Numbered from the stretch's first letter, positions 35,354-45,572 are shown. The stretch is DNA of 64,000 nucleotides from Rhizobium sp. Pop5 (GCF_024721175.1 NZ_CP099399.1:4134501-4198500); one strand, 5' to 3'. Notes: generated by a model not told the origin, from the sequence alone. Made by a program: numbers and translations.

Positions 35354-38353
35354 ATGAAAAAAGGCGATCACCTCTTCCTAGTCGATGGTTCGGGATTCAT
35401 CTTCCGGGCATTTCATGCGCTGCCGCCGCTGACGCGCAAGACTGACGGCCTGCCGGTCGGCGCCGTCTCCGGTTTCTGCAACATGCTGTGGAAGCTGTTG
35501 AGGGATGCGCGCAACACCGATGTCGGCGTCACGCCGACGCATCTCGCCGTCATTTTCGACTATTCCGCCAAGACCTTTCGCAAGGATCTCTACGACGCCT
35601 ACAAGGCGAACCGCTCGGCCCCGCCCGAAGAGCTCGTTCCGCAGTTCGGCCTTATCAGAGAGGCGACCCGCGCCTTCAATCTGCCCTGCATCGAGACCGA
35701 AGGCTTCGAAGCCGACGACATCATCGCGACGTATGCTCGTAAGGCCGAGGCGATTGGCGCCGACGTCACCGTCGTCTCCTCCGACAAGGATCTGATGCAG
35801 CTCGTCACCTCCAATGTCCACATGTACGACAGCATGAAGGACAAGCAGATCGGCATTCCCGATGTCATCGAGAAATGGGGCGTGCCGCCGGAAAAGATGA
35901 TCGACCTGCAGGCGATGACCGGCGATTCCGTCGACAACGTTCCCGGCATTCCCGGCATCGGCCCGAAAACCGCTGCTCAACTTCTTGAGGAATATGGGGA
36001 CCTCGACACGCTGCTCGAGCGTGCCACCGAGATCAAGCAGGTCAAGCGCCGCGAGACGATCCTTGCCAATATCGACATGGCAAAGCTTTCGCGCGAGCTC
36101 GTGCGGCTGCGCACCGATGTGCCGCTCGACCTCGATCTCGATGCGCTGGTGCTGGAGCCGCAGAACGGGCCGAAACTGATCGGCTTCCTCAAGGCGATGG
36201 AATTCACAACGCTGACGCGCCGTGTCGCCGAAGTCTGCGATTGCGACGCGAGCGCCATCGAGCCGGCAGTCATCCGCATCGAATGGGGCGAGGCCGCCCA
36301 CGGCCCCGATCTCGATGCGGCGCAGCCGGAGCCGGTCGCCGGCGGCATTCCCGACGTTTCGGGCGATGCCGTGCCCGTGCCGCCGCGCGCGAAGCCGAAG
36401 GCAGCCGTCGAAGGCGCCTTTTCGCCTGTTGATCTTGCCAAGGCGCGGGCCGAGGCCTTCGTGAACTTGCCCTTCGATCATTCGGCCTATGTCACGATCC
36501 GTGACCTCGCCACACTCGACCGCTGGATTGCTGATGCCCGCGATACCGGCCTCGTTGCCTTCGATACCGAGACGACCTCGCTCGATGCGATGCAGGCCGA
36601 GCTTGTCGGCTTCTCGATGGCGATCGCCGACAACGTGGCCGATCCCACGGGCACGAAGATCCGCGCCGCCTATGTGCCGCTGGCCCACAAGAACGGTGTC
36701 GGCGATCTGCTCGGCGGCGGCCTTGCCGAAAACCAGATCCCGATGCGCGATGCTCTTCCGCGGCTCAAAGCGCTGCTGGAGGACGAATCGGTTCTGAAGG
36801 TCGCGCAGAACCTGAAATATGATTATCTCCTGATGAAGCGCTATGGCGTCGAGACCAGAAGTTTCGACGACACGATGCTGATTTCCTACGTGCTCGACGC
36901 CGGCACCGGCGCGCACGGAATGGACCCGCTCTCGGAAAAATTCCTCAGCCATACGCCCATCCCCTATAAGGACGTGGCCGGCAGCGGCAAAGCAAACGTT
37001 ACCTTTGATCTGGTCGATATCGATCGCGCCACCCATTATGCGGCCGAGGATGCAGACGTTACGCTACGCCTCTGGCTGGTGCTGAAGCCCCGGCTCGCTG
37101 CGGCAGGGTTGACCAGTGTCTACGAACGTCTGGAGCGGCCGCTGCTGCCGGTGCTGGCGCGCATGGAATCGCGCGGCATCACCGTCGACCGGCAGATCCT
37201 GTCGCGCCTCTCCGGCGAACTGGCTCAGGGTGCCGCTGGCCTGGAAGACGAAATCTACCGGCTGGCCGGCGAGCGCTTCAATATCGGCTCACCGAAGCAG
37301 CTCGGCGATATCCTGTTCGGCAAGATGGGCCTTGCCGGCGGCAGCAAGACGAAGACCGGACAATGGTCGACCTCCGCGCAGGTGCTCGAGGATCTCGCCG
37401 CGGCCGGCTTCGAGCTGCCGCGCAAGATCGTCGACTGGCGCCAGCTCACCAAGCTGAAATCCACCTATACCGACGCGCTTCCCGGCTATGTCCACCCGGA
37501 GACCAGGCGCGTCCACACCTCCTATTCACTGGCATCGACGACGACGGGACGCCTGTCCTCCTCCGAGCCGAACCTGCAGAATATTCCCGTGCGCACCGCC
37601 GAAGGCCGCAAGATCCGCACGGCCTTCATCTCGACACAGGGCCACAAGCTGATCTCGGCCGACTACAGCCAGATCGAGCTGCGGGTGCTTGCCCATGTCG
37701 CCGAGATCCCGCAGCTCACCAGAGCCTTCGAGGAAGGCGTCGACATTCATGCGATGACCGCCTCGGAAATGTTCGGCGTGCCTGTTGAAGGCATGCCGAG
37801 TGAAGTGCGCCGCCGCGCCAAGGCGATCAATTTCGGTATCATCTACGGCATCTCGGCCTTCGGCCTTGCCAATCAGCTTTCGATCGAGCGCTCGGAGGCG
37901 GGCGACTACATCAAGAAATATTTCGAGCGTTTCCCCGGCATCCGCGACTATATGGAAAGCCGCAAGGCGATGGCGCGCGACAAGGGTTATGTCGAGACGA
38001 TCTTCGGTAGGCGAATCAACTATCCGGAAATCCGTTCTTCCAACCCGTCGGTGCGCGCCTTCAACGAACGCGCCGCGATCAACGCGCCGATTCAGGGCTC
38101 GGCTGCCGACGTCATCCGCCGGGCGATGATCAAGATGGAGCCGGCGCTCGCTGAAGCGGGTCTTGCCGAGCGCGTCCGCATGCTGCTGCAGGTGCATGAC
38201 GAACTCATCTTCGAGGTCGAGGACGAGGATGTCGAAAAGGCGATGCCCATCATCGTCTCGGTCATGGAAAACGCCACCATGCCGGCGCTCGAAATGCGCG
38301 TCCCGCTCAAGGTCGACGCGCGCGCCGCCACCAATTGGGACGAGGCGCACTAG
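35354..38353 (+). CDS. polA: DNA polymerase I
   Basis: 999 residues. 5'-3' exonuclease domain (HLFLVDGSGFIFRAFHALPP to about 300), 3'-5' exonuclease with VAFDTETTSLDAMQAEL near 400, and polymerase domain with motif A ISADYSQIELRVLAHV, motif B RRRAKAINFGIIYGIS and motif C LLQVHDELIFEV. The proofreading Asp/Glu pair is present. ATG at 35354 matches the family start; a GTG at 35303 would add 17 unrelated residues. GTTAC-AAATCG-GTAAC lies in its promoter region (35238-35253). Confidence 0.97.
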   Translation: MKKGDHLFLVDGSGFIFRAFHALPPLTRKTDGLPVGAVSGFCNMLWKLLRDARNTDVGVTPTHLAVIFDYSAKTFRKDLYDAYKANRSAPPEELVPQFGLIREATRAFNLPCIETEGFEADDIIATYARKAEAIGADVTVVSSDKDLMQLVTSNVHMYDSMKDKQIGIPDVIEKWGVPPEKMIDLQAMTGDSVDNVPGIPGIGPKTAAQLLEEYGDLDTLLERATEIKQVKRRETILANIDMAKLSRELVRLRTDVPLDLDLDALVLEPQNGPKLIGFLKAMEFTTLTRRVAEVCDCDASAIEPAVIRIEWGEAAHGPDLDAAQPEPVAGGIPDVSGDAVPVPPRAKPKAAVEGAFSPVDLAKARAEAFVNLPFDHSAYVTIRDLATLDRWIADARDTGLVAFDTETTSLDAMQAELVGFSMAIADNVADPTGTKIRAAYVPLAHKNGVGDLLGGGLAENQIPMRDALPRLKALLEDESVLKVAQNLKYDYLLMKRYGVETRSFDDTMLISYVLDAGTGAHGMDPLSEKFLSHTPIPYKDVAGSGKANVTFDLVDIDRATHYAAEDADVTLRLWLVLKPRLAAAGLTSVYERLERPLLPVLARMESRGITVDRQILSRLSGELAQGAAGLEDEIYRLAGERFNIGSPKQLGDILFGKMGLAGGSKTKTGQWSTSAQVLEDLAAAGFELPRKIVDWRQLTKLKSTYTDALPGYVHPETRRVHTSYSLASTTTGRLSSSEPNLQNIPVRTAEGRKIRTAFISTQGHKLISADYSQIELRVLAHVAEIPQLTRAFEEGVDIHAMTASEMFGVPVEGMPSEVRRRAKAINFGIIYGISAFGLANQLSIERSEAGDYIKKYFERFPGIRDYMESRKAMARDKGYVETIFGRRINYPEIRSSNPSVRAFNERAAINAPIQGSAADVIRRAMIKMEPALAEAGLAERVRMLLQVHDELIFEVEDEDVEKAMPIIVSVMENATMPALEMRVPLKVDARAATNWDEAH

Positions 38354-38425
38354 CCGCGTCCTTAAAAAAGCGAAGATTTTTCCGCTTTACGCAAGTCTCT
38401 GAAATCCAACCGATTTAACTCCCAA

Positions 38426-38476
38426 GCCCGTATCGCAACGATACGGGCGGAAGGAACTTATTAACCTTCCTTTTCT
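38426..38476 (+). terminator. Double hairpin terminator after polA
   Basis: GCCCGTATCG-CAA-CGATACGGGC (perfect 10-bp stem) is followed directly by GGAAGG-(10)-CCTTCC and TTTTCT, 72 bases past the polA stop. Confidence 0.7.
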
Positions 38477-38508
38477 ATCCCGGTAGGGTCGTAGTTTGCC
38501 AAGCATGA

Positions 38509-40863
38509 GTGAGTATCGGACGCATGCGTTTTCCCAGAACCAATTTGACGGATGCCGCGGATTTTTCCAGCGGGCTTGAAACGGAAATTCAGGAGGAAAT
38601 TGTGGGCGAAAAGCCGGCTGCGCCTATCTGGCAGAGCAACTTTTCCCTCGCGCCGAACGTTCGCTTCACCCGCACGCCGGAAACGCTGATCAGCAAGCGC
38701 CGCGCCCCGAACGAGCCTGCGCGCGACGATTCGCAGATTGCACAGCAGGCGATACGGATAGAGCCGGTCGCCGTCGACGTGCCATTCGACATCTACCTGC
38801 CCGAGGCGGACGAGATTCCCGCAGCCTCTGTCCAGATGGTCGAGCCGCAGCAGTTGCCTCTTGCCGATCGGACTGTTGCGCCGAGCCTGCGCGCCGCATC
38901 CGAACTGTCTTCGATTTCGGATTTCGCCTTTTGGGAAGTCATGGCCTTCGAGGAAGGCGAGCCGATCCGCACGCCTGCGATCGTCCTGCCGAAGATCGAA
39001 ACCACGCCCGAATCGATCACTTCGCTGTTCCGCGTCATGGAATGGCGTCCGGGCGCACCGAAGCATGCCCCCGCCGCATCACGCCCGGTTCAGCCGGCCG
39101 TTGCAGCGCCTGCCCGGCCTGCCGTTCGTCCTCCGGCTGCGATATCCAGGACGAGGCCCGAGGCTGTTCCGGAAGCGGCCGTCGCCCCAGCACCTCGGGC
39201 CGTAGTCGTGCCTGACGCCGTAGTCGTGCCACCGGCGGCCATCGAGCCTCCGCCCCCACCTGCGCCGAGGCCGACGCCGCCTGTCGCCGCGGTGCTGCCG
39301 TCGCCGCGCTTGGCGAGGCCGGAAAAGGTCGATCCGTCGGGCTATGAATTCCCGCCGCGCGCGCTCTTGCAGGAGCCGCCGGAGCGTCTCGGGGAGATCA
39401 TGTCGCAGGAGACGCTGGAACAGAATGCCGGCCTTCTGGAAAGCGTGCTCGAGGATTTCGGCATCAAGGGCGAGATCATCCATGTCCGTCCCGGCCCTGT
39501 CGTCACCCTTTATGAATTCGAGCCGGCCCCGGGCGTGAAATCGTCCCGTGTCATCGGCCTCGCAGATGACATCGCCCGTTCGATGTCGGCGCTTTCGGCC
39601 CGCGTTGCCGTCGTGCCCGGACGCAACGTCATCGGCATCGAGTTGCCGAATGTCACCCGTGAAACCGTCTATTTCCGCGAGATGATCGAAAGCGACGATT
39701 TCGAAAAGAGCGGCTACAAGCTGGCGCTTGGCCTCGGCAAGACGATCGGCGGCGAGCCCGTCATCGCCGAGCTTGCCAAGATGCCGCATCTGCTCGTCGC
39801 CGGCACCACCGGCTCGGGTAAATCGGTCGCCATCAACACGATGATCCTGTCGCTGCTCTACCGGATGACACCGGAACAGTGCCGTCTCATCATGGTCGAT
39901 CCCAAGATGCTCGAACTGTCCGTCTATGACGGCATTCCACATCTCCTGACACCCGTCGTCACCGATCCGAAGAAAGCCGTCATGGCGCTGAAATGGGCGG
40001 TGCGCGAAATGGAGGAGCGCTATCGCAAGATGTCGCGCCTCGGCGTGCGAAATATCGACGGTTACAACGGCCGCGTCTCCCAGGCCCGTGAAAAGGGCGA
40101 GACCATCCATATCATGGTCCAGGTCGGCTTCGACCGGCAGACCGGCGCGCCGATCGAGGAGAGCCAGGAGCTGGATCTTGCGCCGATGCCCTATATCGTC
40201 GTCATCGTCGACGAGATGGCCGACCTGATGATGGTCGCCGGCAAGGAAATCGAAGGCGCAATCCAGCGTTTGGCGCAAATGGCGCGCGCCGCCGGCATCC
40301 ATCTGATCATGGCGACACAGCGTCCTTCGGTCGACGTCATCACCGGCACGATCAAGGCGAACTTCCCGACCCGCATCTCCTTCCAGGTGACATCGAAGAT
40401 CGATAGCCGCACGATCCTCGGCGAACAGGGCGCTGAACAACTGCTTGGCCAGGGCGACATGCTGCATATGCAGGGCGGCGGGCGCATTGCCCGCGTCCAC
40501 GGTCCCTTCGTTTCCGATCTCGAGGTCGAAAAGGTCGTTGCCCATCTGAAAACGCAAGGGCGCCCCGAATATCTCGACACCGTCACGGCCGATGAAGAGG
40601 AAGAGGCGGAAGAGGAAGAAGCCGGCGCCGTCTTCGACAAGAGCGCCATGGCCTCGGAAGACGGTAATGAACTCTACGAGCAGGCGGTCAAGGTCGTCAT
40701 GCGCGACAAGAAGTGCTCGACCTCCTACATCCAGCGCCGCCTCGGCATCGGTTACAACAGAGCCGCCTCATTGGTCGAACGGATGGAGAAGGAAGGCCTG
40801 GTCGGTCCGGCCAATCACGTCGGCAAGCGCGAGATCGTATCGGGGCGGGGCGACGGCGATTGA
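38509..40863 (+). CDS. FtsK/SpoIIIE-type DNA translocase lacking the membrane domain
   Basis: 784 residues from GTG (an ATG at 38524 is equally possible). No hydrophobic segment occurs near the N-terminus; residues 1-170 are soluble and about 180-275 are Pro/Ala-rich linker. The motor follows: Walker [16 protein letters not shown] near 432, Walker [16 protein letters not shown] near 565, [20 protein letters not shown], and a C-terminal gamma domain ([20 protein letters not shown]) that reads KOPS. Rhizobia usually also have a membrane-anchored FtsK elsewhere; this would be the soluble paralogue. Confidence 0.9.
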   Translation: MSIGRMRFPRTNLTDAADFSSGLETEIQEEIVGEKPAAPIWQSNFSLAPNVRFTRTPETLISKRRAPNEPARDDSQIAQQAIRIEPVAVDVPFDIYLPEADEIPAASVQMVEPQQLPLADRTVAPSLRAASELSSISDFAFWEVMAFEEGEPIRTPAIVLPKIETTPESITSLFRVMEWRPGAPKHAPAASRPVQPAVAAPARPAVRPPAAISRTRPEAVPEAAVAPAPRAVVVPDAVVVPPAAIEPPPPPAPRPTPPVAAVLPSPRLARPEKVDPSGYEFPPRALLQEPPERLGEIMSQETLEQNAGLLESVLEDFGIKGEIIHVRPGPVVTLYEFEPAPGVKSSRVIGLADDIARSMSALSARVAVVPGRNVIGIELPNVTRETVYFREMIESDDFEKSGYKLALGLGKTIGGEPVIAELAKMPHLLVAGTTGSGKSVAINTMILSLLYRMTPEQCRLIMVDPKMLELSVYDGIPHLLTPVVTDPKKAVMALKWAVREMEERYRKMSRLGVRNIDGYNGRVSQAREKGETIHIMVQVGFDRQTGAPIEESQELDLAPMPYIVVIVDEMADLMMVAGKEIEGAIQRLAQMARAAGIHLIMATQRPSVDVITGTIKANFPTRISFQVTSKIDSRTILGEQGAEQLLGQGDMLHMQGGGRIARVHGPFVSDLEVEKVVAHLKTQGRPEYLDTVTADEEEEAEEEEAGAVFDKSAMASEDGNELYEQAVKVVMRDKKCSTSYIQRRLGIGYNRAASLVERMEKEGLVGPANHVGKREIVSGRGDGD

Positions 40864-40868
40864 TCGGC

Positions 40869-40911
40869 ATGAGCAGCGCCGTCACGGCTCGACGTGAGGC
40901 GCTGCACTCAT
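40869..40911. repeat. Long imperfect hairpin between convergent genes
   Basis: ATGAG...CTCAT, AGCGCC...GGCGCT and TCACG...CGTGA nest around a GCTCGA loop. No T-run. It separates the ftsK homologue from the end of the ABC permease gene. Confidence 0.5.
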
Positions 40912-40922
40912 AGCCTCGGACA

Positions 40923-41712
40923 TCATCCCGCGATTGTGGAACGGGCGGCGCGTTTGTGCACCACCGCGAGCAGGCCTCCGAGAAGGATCGTCCCCACGAT
41001 AAATAGAAACGCCGCCGCCACGATGGCCGGGCTGATGTTCTCGCGAATCGACGAGAACATCTGGCGGGCGAGCGTCAGCTGGTTTGGTCCGGCGACGAAC
41101 AGGGTCAGGACGACTTCATCCAGCGATGTGGCAAAAGCAAGCACGGCGCCGGAAAGGACGCCGGGCATGGCGAGCGGCAGCGTCACTTTCCAGAAGACCT
41201 TCGCCGGAGAAGCCCCCCAGGCTCGCGGCCGCACGCTCGGTCCGATAGTCGATGCCCTCGAGCGAGGCGGTGATGCTGACCAGGACAAAGGGCACGGCGA
41301 CAACCGTATGCGCCACAATGACGGCTGCAAATGTGTTTGGAAATCCGAGGCCGGCAAACAGGATCTGCAGCCCGACGCCGAGCACCACGGCGGGAACGAC
41401 CATCGGCAGGAGGAATATCGTCCTCAGCGCCGCGGCAAAAACAACGCGCCGGCGCAAAGCCAGTGCGGCCAGAATGCCGAGCACGGTTGACAGCAAGGTG
41501 GTTCCCGCCCCGATCTGCAAGCTGTTGACGATGGACCGCCGCCAGGCGTCCTCGGTAGCCAGCTCCGCAAACCAGCGAGTCGAAAAAGACGGAATGGGGT
41601 AGGCCAGGAAACTGCTGGAGGTAAATGCGATCGGAAGGATCGCCAAAAGCGGAGCCAGCAGAAAAATCACCGTTGCCGCGCCGAACAGAAATTTTAGCAA
41701 CCGAATTGTCAT
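40923..41712 (-). pseudogene. ABC transporter permease (PotC-like), frameshifted
   Basis: The N-terminal part (41712 to about 41214) reads MTIRLLKFLFGAATVIFLLA ... ITASLEGIDYRTERAAASLG with normal permease helices. The C-terminal part (from about 41213 to 40923) continues in another frame with ASPAKVFWKVTLPLAMPGVL and a last membrane helix. Deleting one base from the six-G run of the coding strand (plus 41213-41218) joins both into an uninterrupted 262-residue protein of family length. The EAA-loop region lies at the join. The cause is either mutation or a homopolymer sequencing error. Confidence 0.85.
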
Positions 41713-41713
41713 G

Positions 41714-42883
41714 TCATGCCCCCGTCGTCTTCATGGAAAGCCGGCCGTAAATGCCGTAGAGCACGATCGTCACGGCGAGCAGCACCATGCCGAGCGCACC
41801 GGCCATGCCCCAATTGGCGGAGCCCGTGGCGTAGAAGGCGATCACCGAACTGATCATCTGGTCCTTCGGCCCGCCGATGAGCGCCGGCGTGATGTAGTAA
41901 CCGAGCGCTGCCATGAACACGAGCAGTCCGCCCGAGGCGATGCCACGCAGGGCCAGGGGCAGCAGGATATGCAGAAAGGCCCGGATCGGCCTCGCGCCGA
42001 GAGAGGCGGCTGCCGGCATGAGATTTCGCGGGATCGCGATGAGGACGCTGTAGATCGGCAGAACCATGAACGGCAGCAGCACATGGGTCATGGCGATAAC
42101 GACACCCGTCCGGTTGAAAAGAAGCGGCAAGGGAGCGTTGAGGAGGCCGAGCGACACGAGAAGGGAGTTGATGAGCCCCTTGTCCTGAAGGAGGACGTAC
42201 CAGGCCGCGGTGCGCACCAGCAGCGATGTCCACAATGGCAGGAGCACCGCAGCAAGGAGGAGCTGCCGCCGCCAGCCGCTCGCGGCGGCGGCCAGCATCG
42301 CGTAAGGCAGGCCGATGAGACAGGTCGCCAGCGTGACGACGGCGGCCACGGCGAATGTTCTCAGAAGAATCGCCTGATTGGCCGACTCTCCGGCCGGCAT
42401 CGCCACGATCCTGCCCGACGCGTCATGCTGAAGATCGACTGCGGCAAGCAGGTTGCGATCGGTGTAGGGCTCGGTGGCTTCGGCGATCGCCCGCCAGAAG
42501 GCAGCGTCGTTCCACCGGGTGTCGATCTCCGGGAGGCTTATCGGCCCGGTGCTATCTCTCACGGCTGCGACGGTCTTTCGCATCAATGTGCGGAAACCCG
42601 GCTGGGCGCTGTTCAGTCTTCGCACCACCTCTCCCAGATTCTGGTCGTCGTCGAGCGATTTCAGGTCGTCGACAAGGGCGGTCCGCATGACGTCGGAGGG
42701 TTCGGAAACAGGGTTCCAGGCTGAAATTGCAGCCGTCGTCCGCGGCAGGTTTTTGCTGACGACTGGATCGGACACCGCCTGTTGCAGGACGGTCAGAAGC
42801 GGCCAGATGAAGAACACACCCAGGAACAGGGTCAGGGGAAGGATGAGGGCAAAGGTGCCGGTATGTCGACGGAAAGCATTCAT
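41714..42883 (-). CDS. ABC transporter permease (PotB-like) with large extracytoplasmic insert
   Basis: 389 residues. First membrane helix at about 12-35 (FALILPLTLFLGVFFIWPLL), then roughly 130 hydrophilic residues (about 38-170) before the usual permease core (FAVAAVVTLATCLIGLPYAM). The EAA loop is AAASLGARPIRAFLHILLPLA. Normal PotB-type permeases are about 280-310 residues, so the insert is the unusual part. The ATG overlaps the ATPase stop by 4 bases. Partner of the frameshifted permease. Confidence 0.88.
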   Translation of the reverse strand: MNAFRRHTGTFALILPLTLFLGVFFIWPLLTVLQQAVSDPVVSKNLPRTTAAISAWNPVSEPSDVMRTALVDDLKSLDDDQNLGEVVRRLNSAQPGFRTLMRKTVAAVRDSTGPISLPEIDTRWNDAAFWRAIAEATEPYTDRNLLAAVDLQHDASGRIVAMPAGESANQAILLRTFAVAAVVTLATCLIGLPYAMLAAAASGWRRQLLLAAVLLPLWTSLLVRTAAWYVLLQDKGLINSLLVSLGLLNAPLPLLFNRTGVVIAMTHVLLPFMVLPIYSVLIAIPRNLMPAAASLGARPIRAFLHILLPLALRGIASGGLLVFMAALGYYITPALIGGPKDQMISSVIAFYATGSANWGMAGALGMVLLAVTIVLYGIYGRLSMKTTGA

Positions 42884-43953
42884 GCCGCGATCACCCAGCA
42901 ATCGTCCGGCGTGAAGTGCGCCACCACATCGGCTCCGACCGGCCACTCCGCCGATCGCATGTCGGTCCGGACCACGAAGCGAAAGGCATCCTCATCGAGC
43001 TGCACCCGCAAATGGTCGCCCTGATAGACGCTATCGAGTATTTTTCCCGGCAGGGCGTTCGCCGCCGCGCTGATGCCGCGAGCCGCCAAGCAAATGCGCT
43101 CGGGGCGAACGGAGATATGGACACGGCTGCCGACAGCGAGGGAGTTACTGCCAGGCACGATCACATGCCGTCCGTCGGCGATCTCGACCGAGGTACCGTC
43201 CGCGCCCGTCATCTTGACCGTTCCCTCTATCAGATTGGTTTCGCCGATGAATTCGGCGACCGCCCGTGTCTGCGGGCGGTCGTAGATATCGCGCGGCGTA
43301 CCGATCTGCTCGATGTTGCCGCGGTTGAAGACCGCAATTCGGTCCGACATGGTCAGCGCCTCGGATTGATCATGGGTCACGAACACCACAGTCAGTTCCA
43401 GGCGCTTGTGAAGGGCGCGGATGTCGAGTTGCATCTGTTCGCGCAACTGTTTGTCCAGTGCCCCGAGCGGCTCGTCCATCAGCACCACTGTCGGCTCGAA
43501 CACCAGGGAGCGGGCAAGCGCCACGCGCTGCTGCTGACCGCCGGAAAGCTGGGCGGGCTTGCGGCCGCTCATGGCCGACAGCTGCACCATCTCGAGGGCG
43601 CGCTTCACGCGTTCTTCGATCTCGCCGCGACCGACACCGCGCATCCTGAGAGGAAAGGCGATGTTGTCGGCGATCGACATATGCGGAAAGAGCGCATAGT
43701 TCTGGAAGACGACGCCCATTTCGCGCCGATGCGGAGGCAGGCGGTCGATGCGGCGGCCGTCGAGAAAAATGCCGCCGGCGGTCGGGTTTTCGAAACCCGC
43801 CAGCATCATCAGCAAAGTCGTCTTGCCTGAACCCGACGGTCCCAGAAGGCTGACGAATTCGCCCCTCTCGATGTCGAGCGACAGGTCTTTGACGACCTGA
43901 TGCAGGCCAAAGGATTTGGAGATTTTTTCAAAGCGTATGCGCGGCGCAGCCAT
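42880..43953 (-). CDS. ABC transporter ATP-binding protein (PotA-like)
   Basis: 357 residues. Walker A LLGPSGSGKTTLLMMLAG near 40, Q-loop VFQNYALFPHMS, signature [15 protein letters not shown], Walker B TVVLMDEPLGALD and the switch His in FVTHDQSEA. A C-terminal TOBE_2 domain (VHISVRPERICLAARG) is typical of polyamine, iron and sugar importers. GGAGGG precedes the ATG at 43953. Energises the two permeases encoded next. Confidence 0.93.
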   Translation of the reverse strand: MAAPRIRFEKISKSFGLHQVVKDLSLDIERGEFVSLLGPSGSGKTTLLMMLAGFENPTAGGIFLDGRRIDRLPPHRREMGVVFQNYALFPHMSIADNIAFPLRMRGVGRGEIEERVKRALEMVQLSAMSGRKPAQLSGGQQQRVALARSLVFEPTVVLMDEPLGALDKQLREQMQLDIRALHKRLELTVVFVTHDQSEALTMSDRIAVFNRGNIEQIGTPRDIYDRPQTRAVAEFIGETNLIEGTVKMTGADGTSVEIADGRHVIVPGSNSLAVGSRVHISVRPERICLAARGISAAANALPGKILDSVYQGDHLRVQLDEDAFRFVVRTDMRSAEWPVGADVVAHFTPDDCWVIAA

Positions 43954-44013
43954 GGCGGCCCTCCGTTCGGATAGTCGGCTCTTGGGCAGACGAAGTGACG
44001 AAGATGTGCGGAA

Positions 44014-44052
44014 GCCCCCACGGGTCGATCGGCAGAAGCGATCCGCGGGGGC
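44014..44052 (-). repeat. Intercistronic hairpin after the binding-protein gene
   Basis: On the minus strand GCCCCCGCGGATCG pairs with CGATCGACCCGTGGGGGC through G-U and one bulge, with no T-run. Such stems after binding-protein genes often shield that part of the mRNA and keep the binding protein in excess over the membrane parts. Confidence 0.5.
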
Positions 44053-44065
44053 GATATTCCTTAGG

Positions 44066-45115
44066 TTATTGTGCCAGCCAGGCGTCAAACCTTTTGGTCA
44101 GCGCTTCCGAATTGTCGATCCAGAAGTCCGTATCAAGGCTGACTGCTTCCTGCATATTGGCCTGGGTGGTGGGCAAGTCGGCCAGCTGGTCCGGCGGCAG
44201 GCTCTTGCCGGCTTCCTTGTTCGGGAGGCCGTAGGCGATATATTGCGGCAGTTTTGCCTGGTTTTCCGCTTTGCTGGCGAAGGCGATGAAATCAAAGGCC
44301 GTATCCTTGTTTTCAGCGCCCTTCAGAACGACCCAACTGTCGACGGCATAGATGCTGCCCGGCCAGACAACTTTGAACTGGCGGCCTTCCGATCGGTTGA
44401 TGCCGGTGATGCGGCCATTATAGGCACTGGTCATGGCCACTTCGCCGGAAGCAAGCAGTTGCAGCGGCTGCGCGCCCGAGGTCCACCAGACAAGGTTCGG
44501 TTTCAACGCATCAAGCTTGGCGAAGGCGCGGTCGATGCCTTCCGGCGTCGCCAGGACTTCATAAACTTTGTCCGCCGGCACGCCGTCGGCCATCAGCGCG
44601 AATTCGAGCGTATATTTCGGTCCCTTGCGCAGGGCGCGCTTGCCGGGGAATTTCTTCACGTCCCAGAAATCGGCCCAGGACTTGGGGCCATCGGCAATCT
44701 TGGCGCCGTCATAGGCGATGGCGGTCGACCAGACGATGGCGCCGACGCCGCAATCGCTCACCGCGGAAGGCAGAAACGCATCCTTGCCGCCAAGCTTGCT
44801 CCAGTCCACCTTCTCAAAAAGCCCGTCGGCGCAGCCGAGCGAGAGTTCATCGGCTTCGACCTCCACGGCATCCCAGGAGGGATTACCCGCCTTGACCTTT
44901 GCCTGAAGGACGCCGATGCCTCCGTCCCAGCCTTCGTCGAGCAGGGGCTTGCCGGCAACCTTGGAGAATGGCTTGAAATAGATCTCCCGCTGCGCATCCT
45001 GAAAATTCCCGCCCCAGGACGCTATGGTGAGATCCCGGGCCGCGCCCGGCACCGCAGCAAGCGCCAGCGATAGCAGCCCGAGAGCCGTAATCGTCGAAGT
45101 GTTCTTGAATTTCAT
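44066..45115 (-). CDS. ABC transporter substrate-binding protein (PotD/Fbp-like)
   Basis: 349 residues. Signal peptide TALGLLSLALAAVPGAA, then LTIASWGGNFQDAQREIYFK, the extracellular solute-binding family 1/PotD-like start. The middle region (LVWWTSGAQPLQLLASGEVA, AYNGRITGINRSEG) is typical of polyamine-type binding proteins. The ligand is unknown; polyamine, gamma-aminobutyrate or a related amine are possible. First gene of the operon, divergent from the LysR gene; AGGGGAAA precedes the start. Confidence 0.9.
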   Translation of the reverse strand: MKFKNTSTITALGLLSLALAAVPGAARDLTIASWGGNFQDAQREIYFKPFSKVAGKPLLDEGWDGGIGVLQAKVKAGNPSWDAVEVEADELSLGCADGLFEKVDWSKLGGKDAFLPSAVSDCGVGAIVWSTAIAYDGAKIADGPKSWADFWDVKKFPGKRALRKGPKYTLEFALMADGVPADKVYEVLATPEGIDRAFAKLDALKPNLVWWTSGAQPLQLLASGEVAMTSAYNGRITGINRSEGRQFKVVWPGSIYAVDSWVVLKGAENKDTAFDFIAFASKAENQAKLPQYIAYGLPNKEAGKSLPPDQLADLPTTQANMQEAVSLDTDFWIDNSEALTKRFDAWLAQ

Positions 45116-45320
45116 TCGCTTTCCCCTGTTTGTTGAGCGTCCGTCTGACGCCGGTGACAGCCACGATCCTTGGGATCGTTGGCAATCGCGGCCGCTTGCA
45201 AGAGATGGGCAAAGCCGGCCTGTGCAGCGAACTTTGCCGTCATCTCCAAAAGGCCGAGCGGCGTGTTGCGGGCAATGCTGGCGGATGTCCGGTAGGGCGG
45301 GAAGGCGCTTTTTGTTGACC

Positions 45321-45344
45321 GCGGTGGACACATGGATGCACCGC
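45321..45344. promoter_or_regulatory. Palindrome upstream of the binding-protein gene
   Basis: GCGGTG-(12)-CACCGC, with the inner half TGCACC shared with the larger palindrome at 45441. It lies about 210 bases before the operon and may be a second site for the LysR regulator. Confidence 0.4.
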
Positions 45345-45440
45345 TCCCGACCAGTCTTTCCAGGCAGGTGGTCCCACTACCCCGCAAATTTAATGGTTTC
45401 GCTTGCGAAAGGCGAAAAACCCGATTGTCAGCCGGTAGAT

Positions 45441-45475
45441 GAGTGGTGCATCATATGCACCACCGTGCACCACTC
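45441..45475. promoter_or_regulatory. Nested palindromic operator between the ABC operon and the LysR gene
   Basis: GAGTGGTGCA ... TGCACCACTC (10-bp arms, 45441-45450 / 45466-45475) encloses a second perfect palindrome GTGGTGCAT-CAT-ATGCACCAC (45443-45463). The unit TGCACCAC thus occurs twice on the plus strand and once inverted. Its place in the divergent promoter region fits LysR binding. Confidence 0.6.
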
Positions 45476-45572
45476 TTCGTTACGCCGAAATCGCCAATTC
45501 CATGGCATATGAAGGGAAAACAGCATTCCGATCTTGGTTCGGCGGAACCAATTTCCGTTCTGGGAGACAGGA

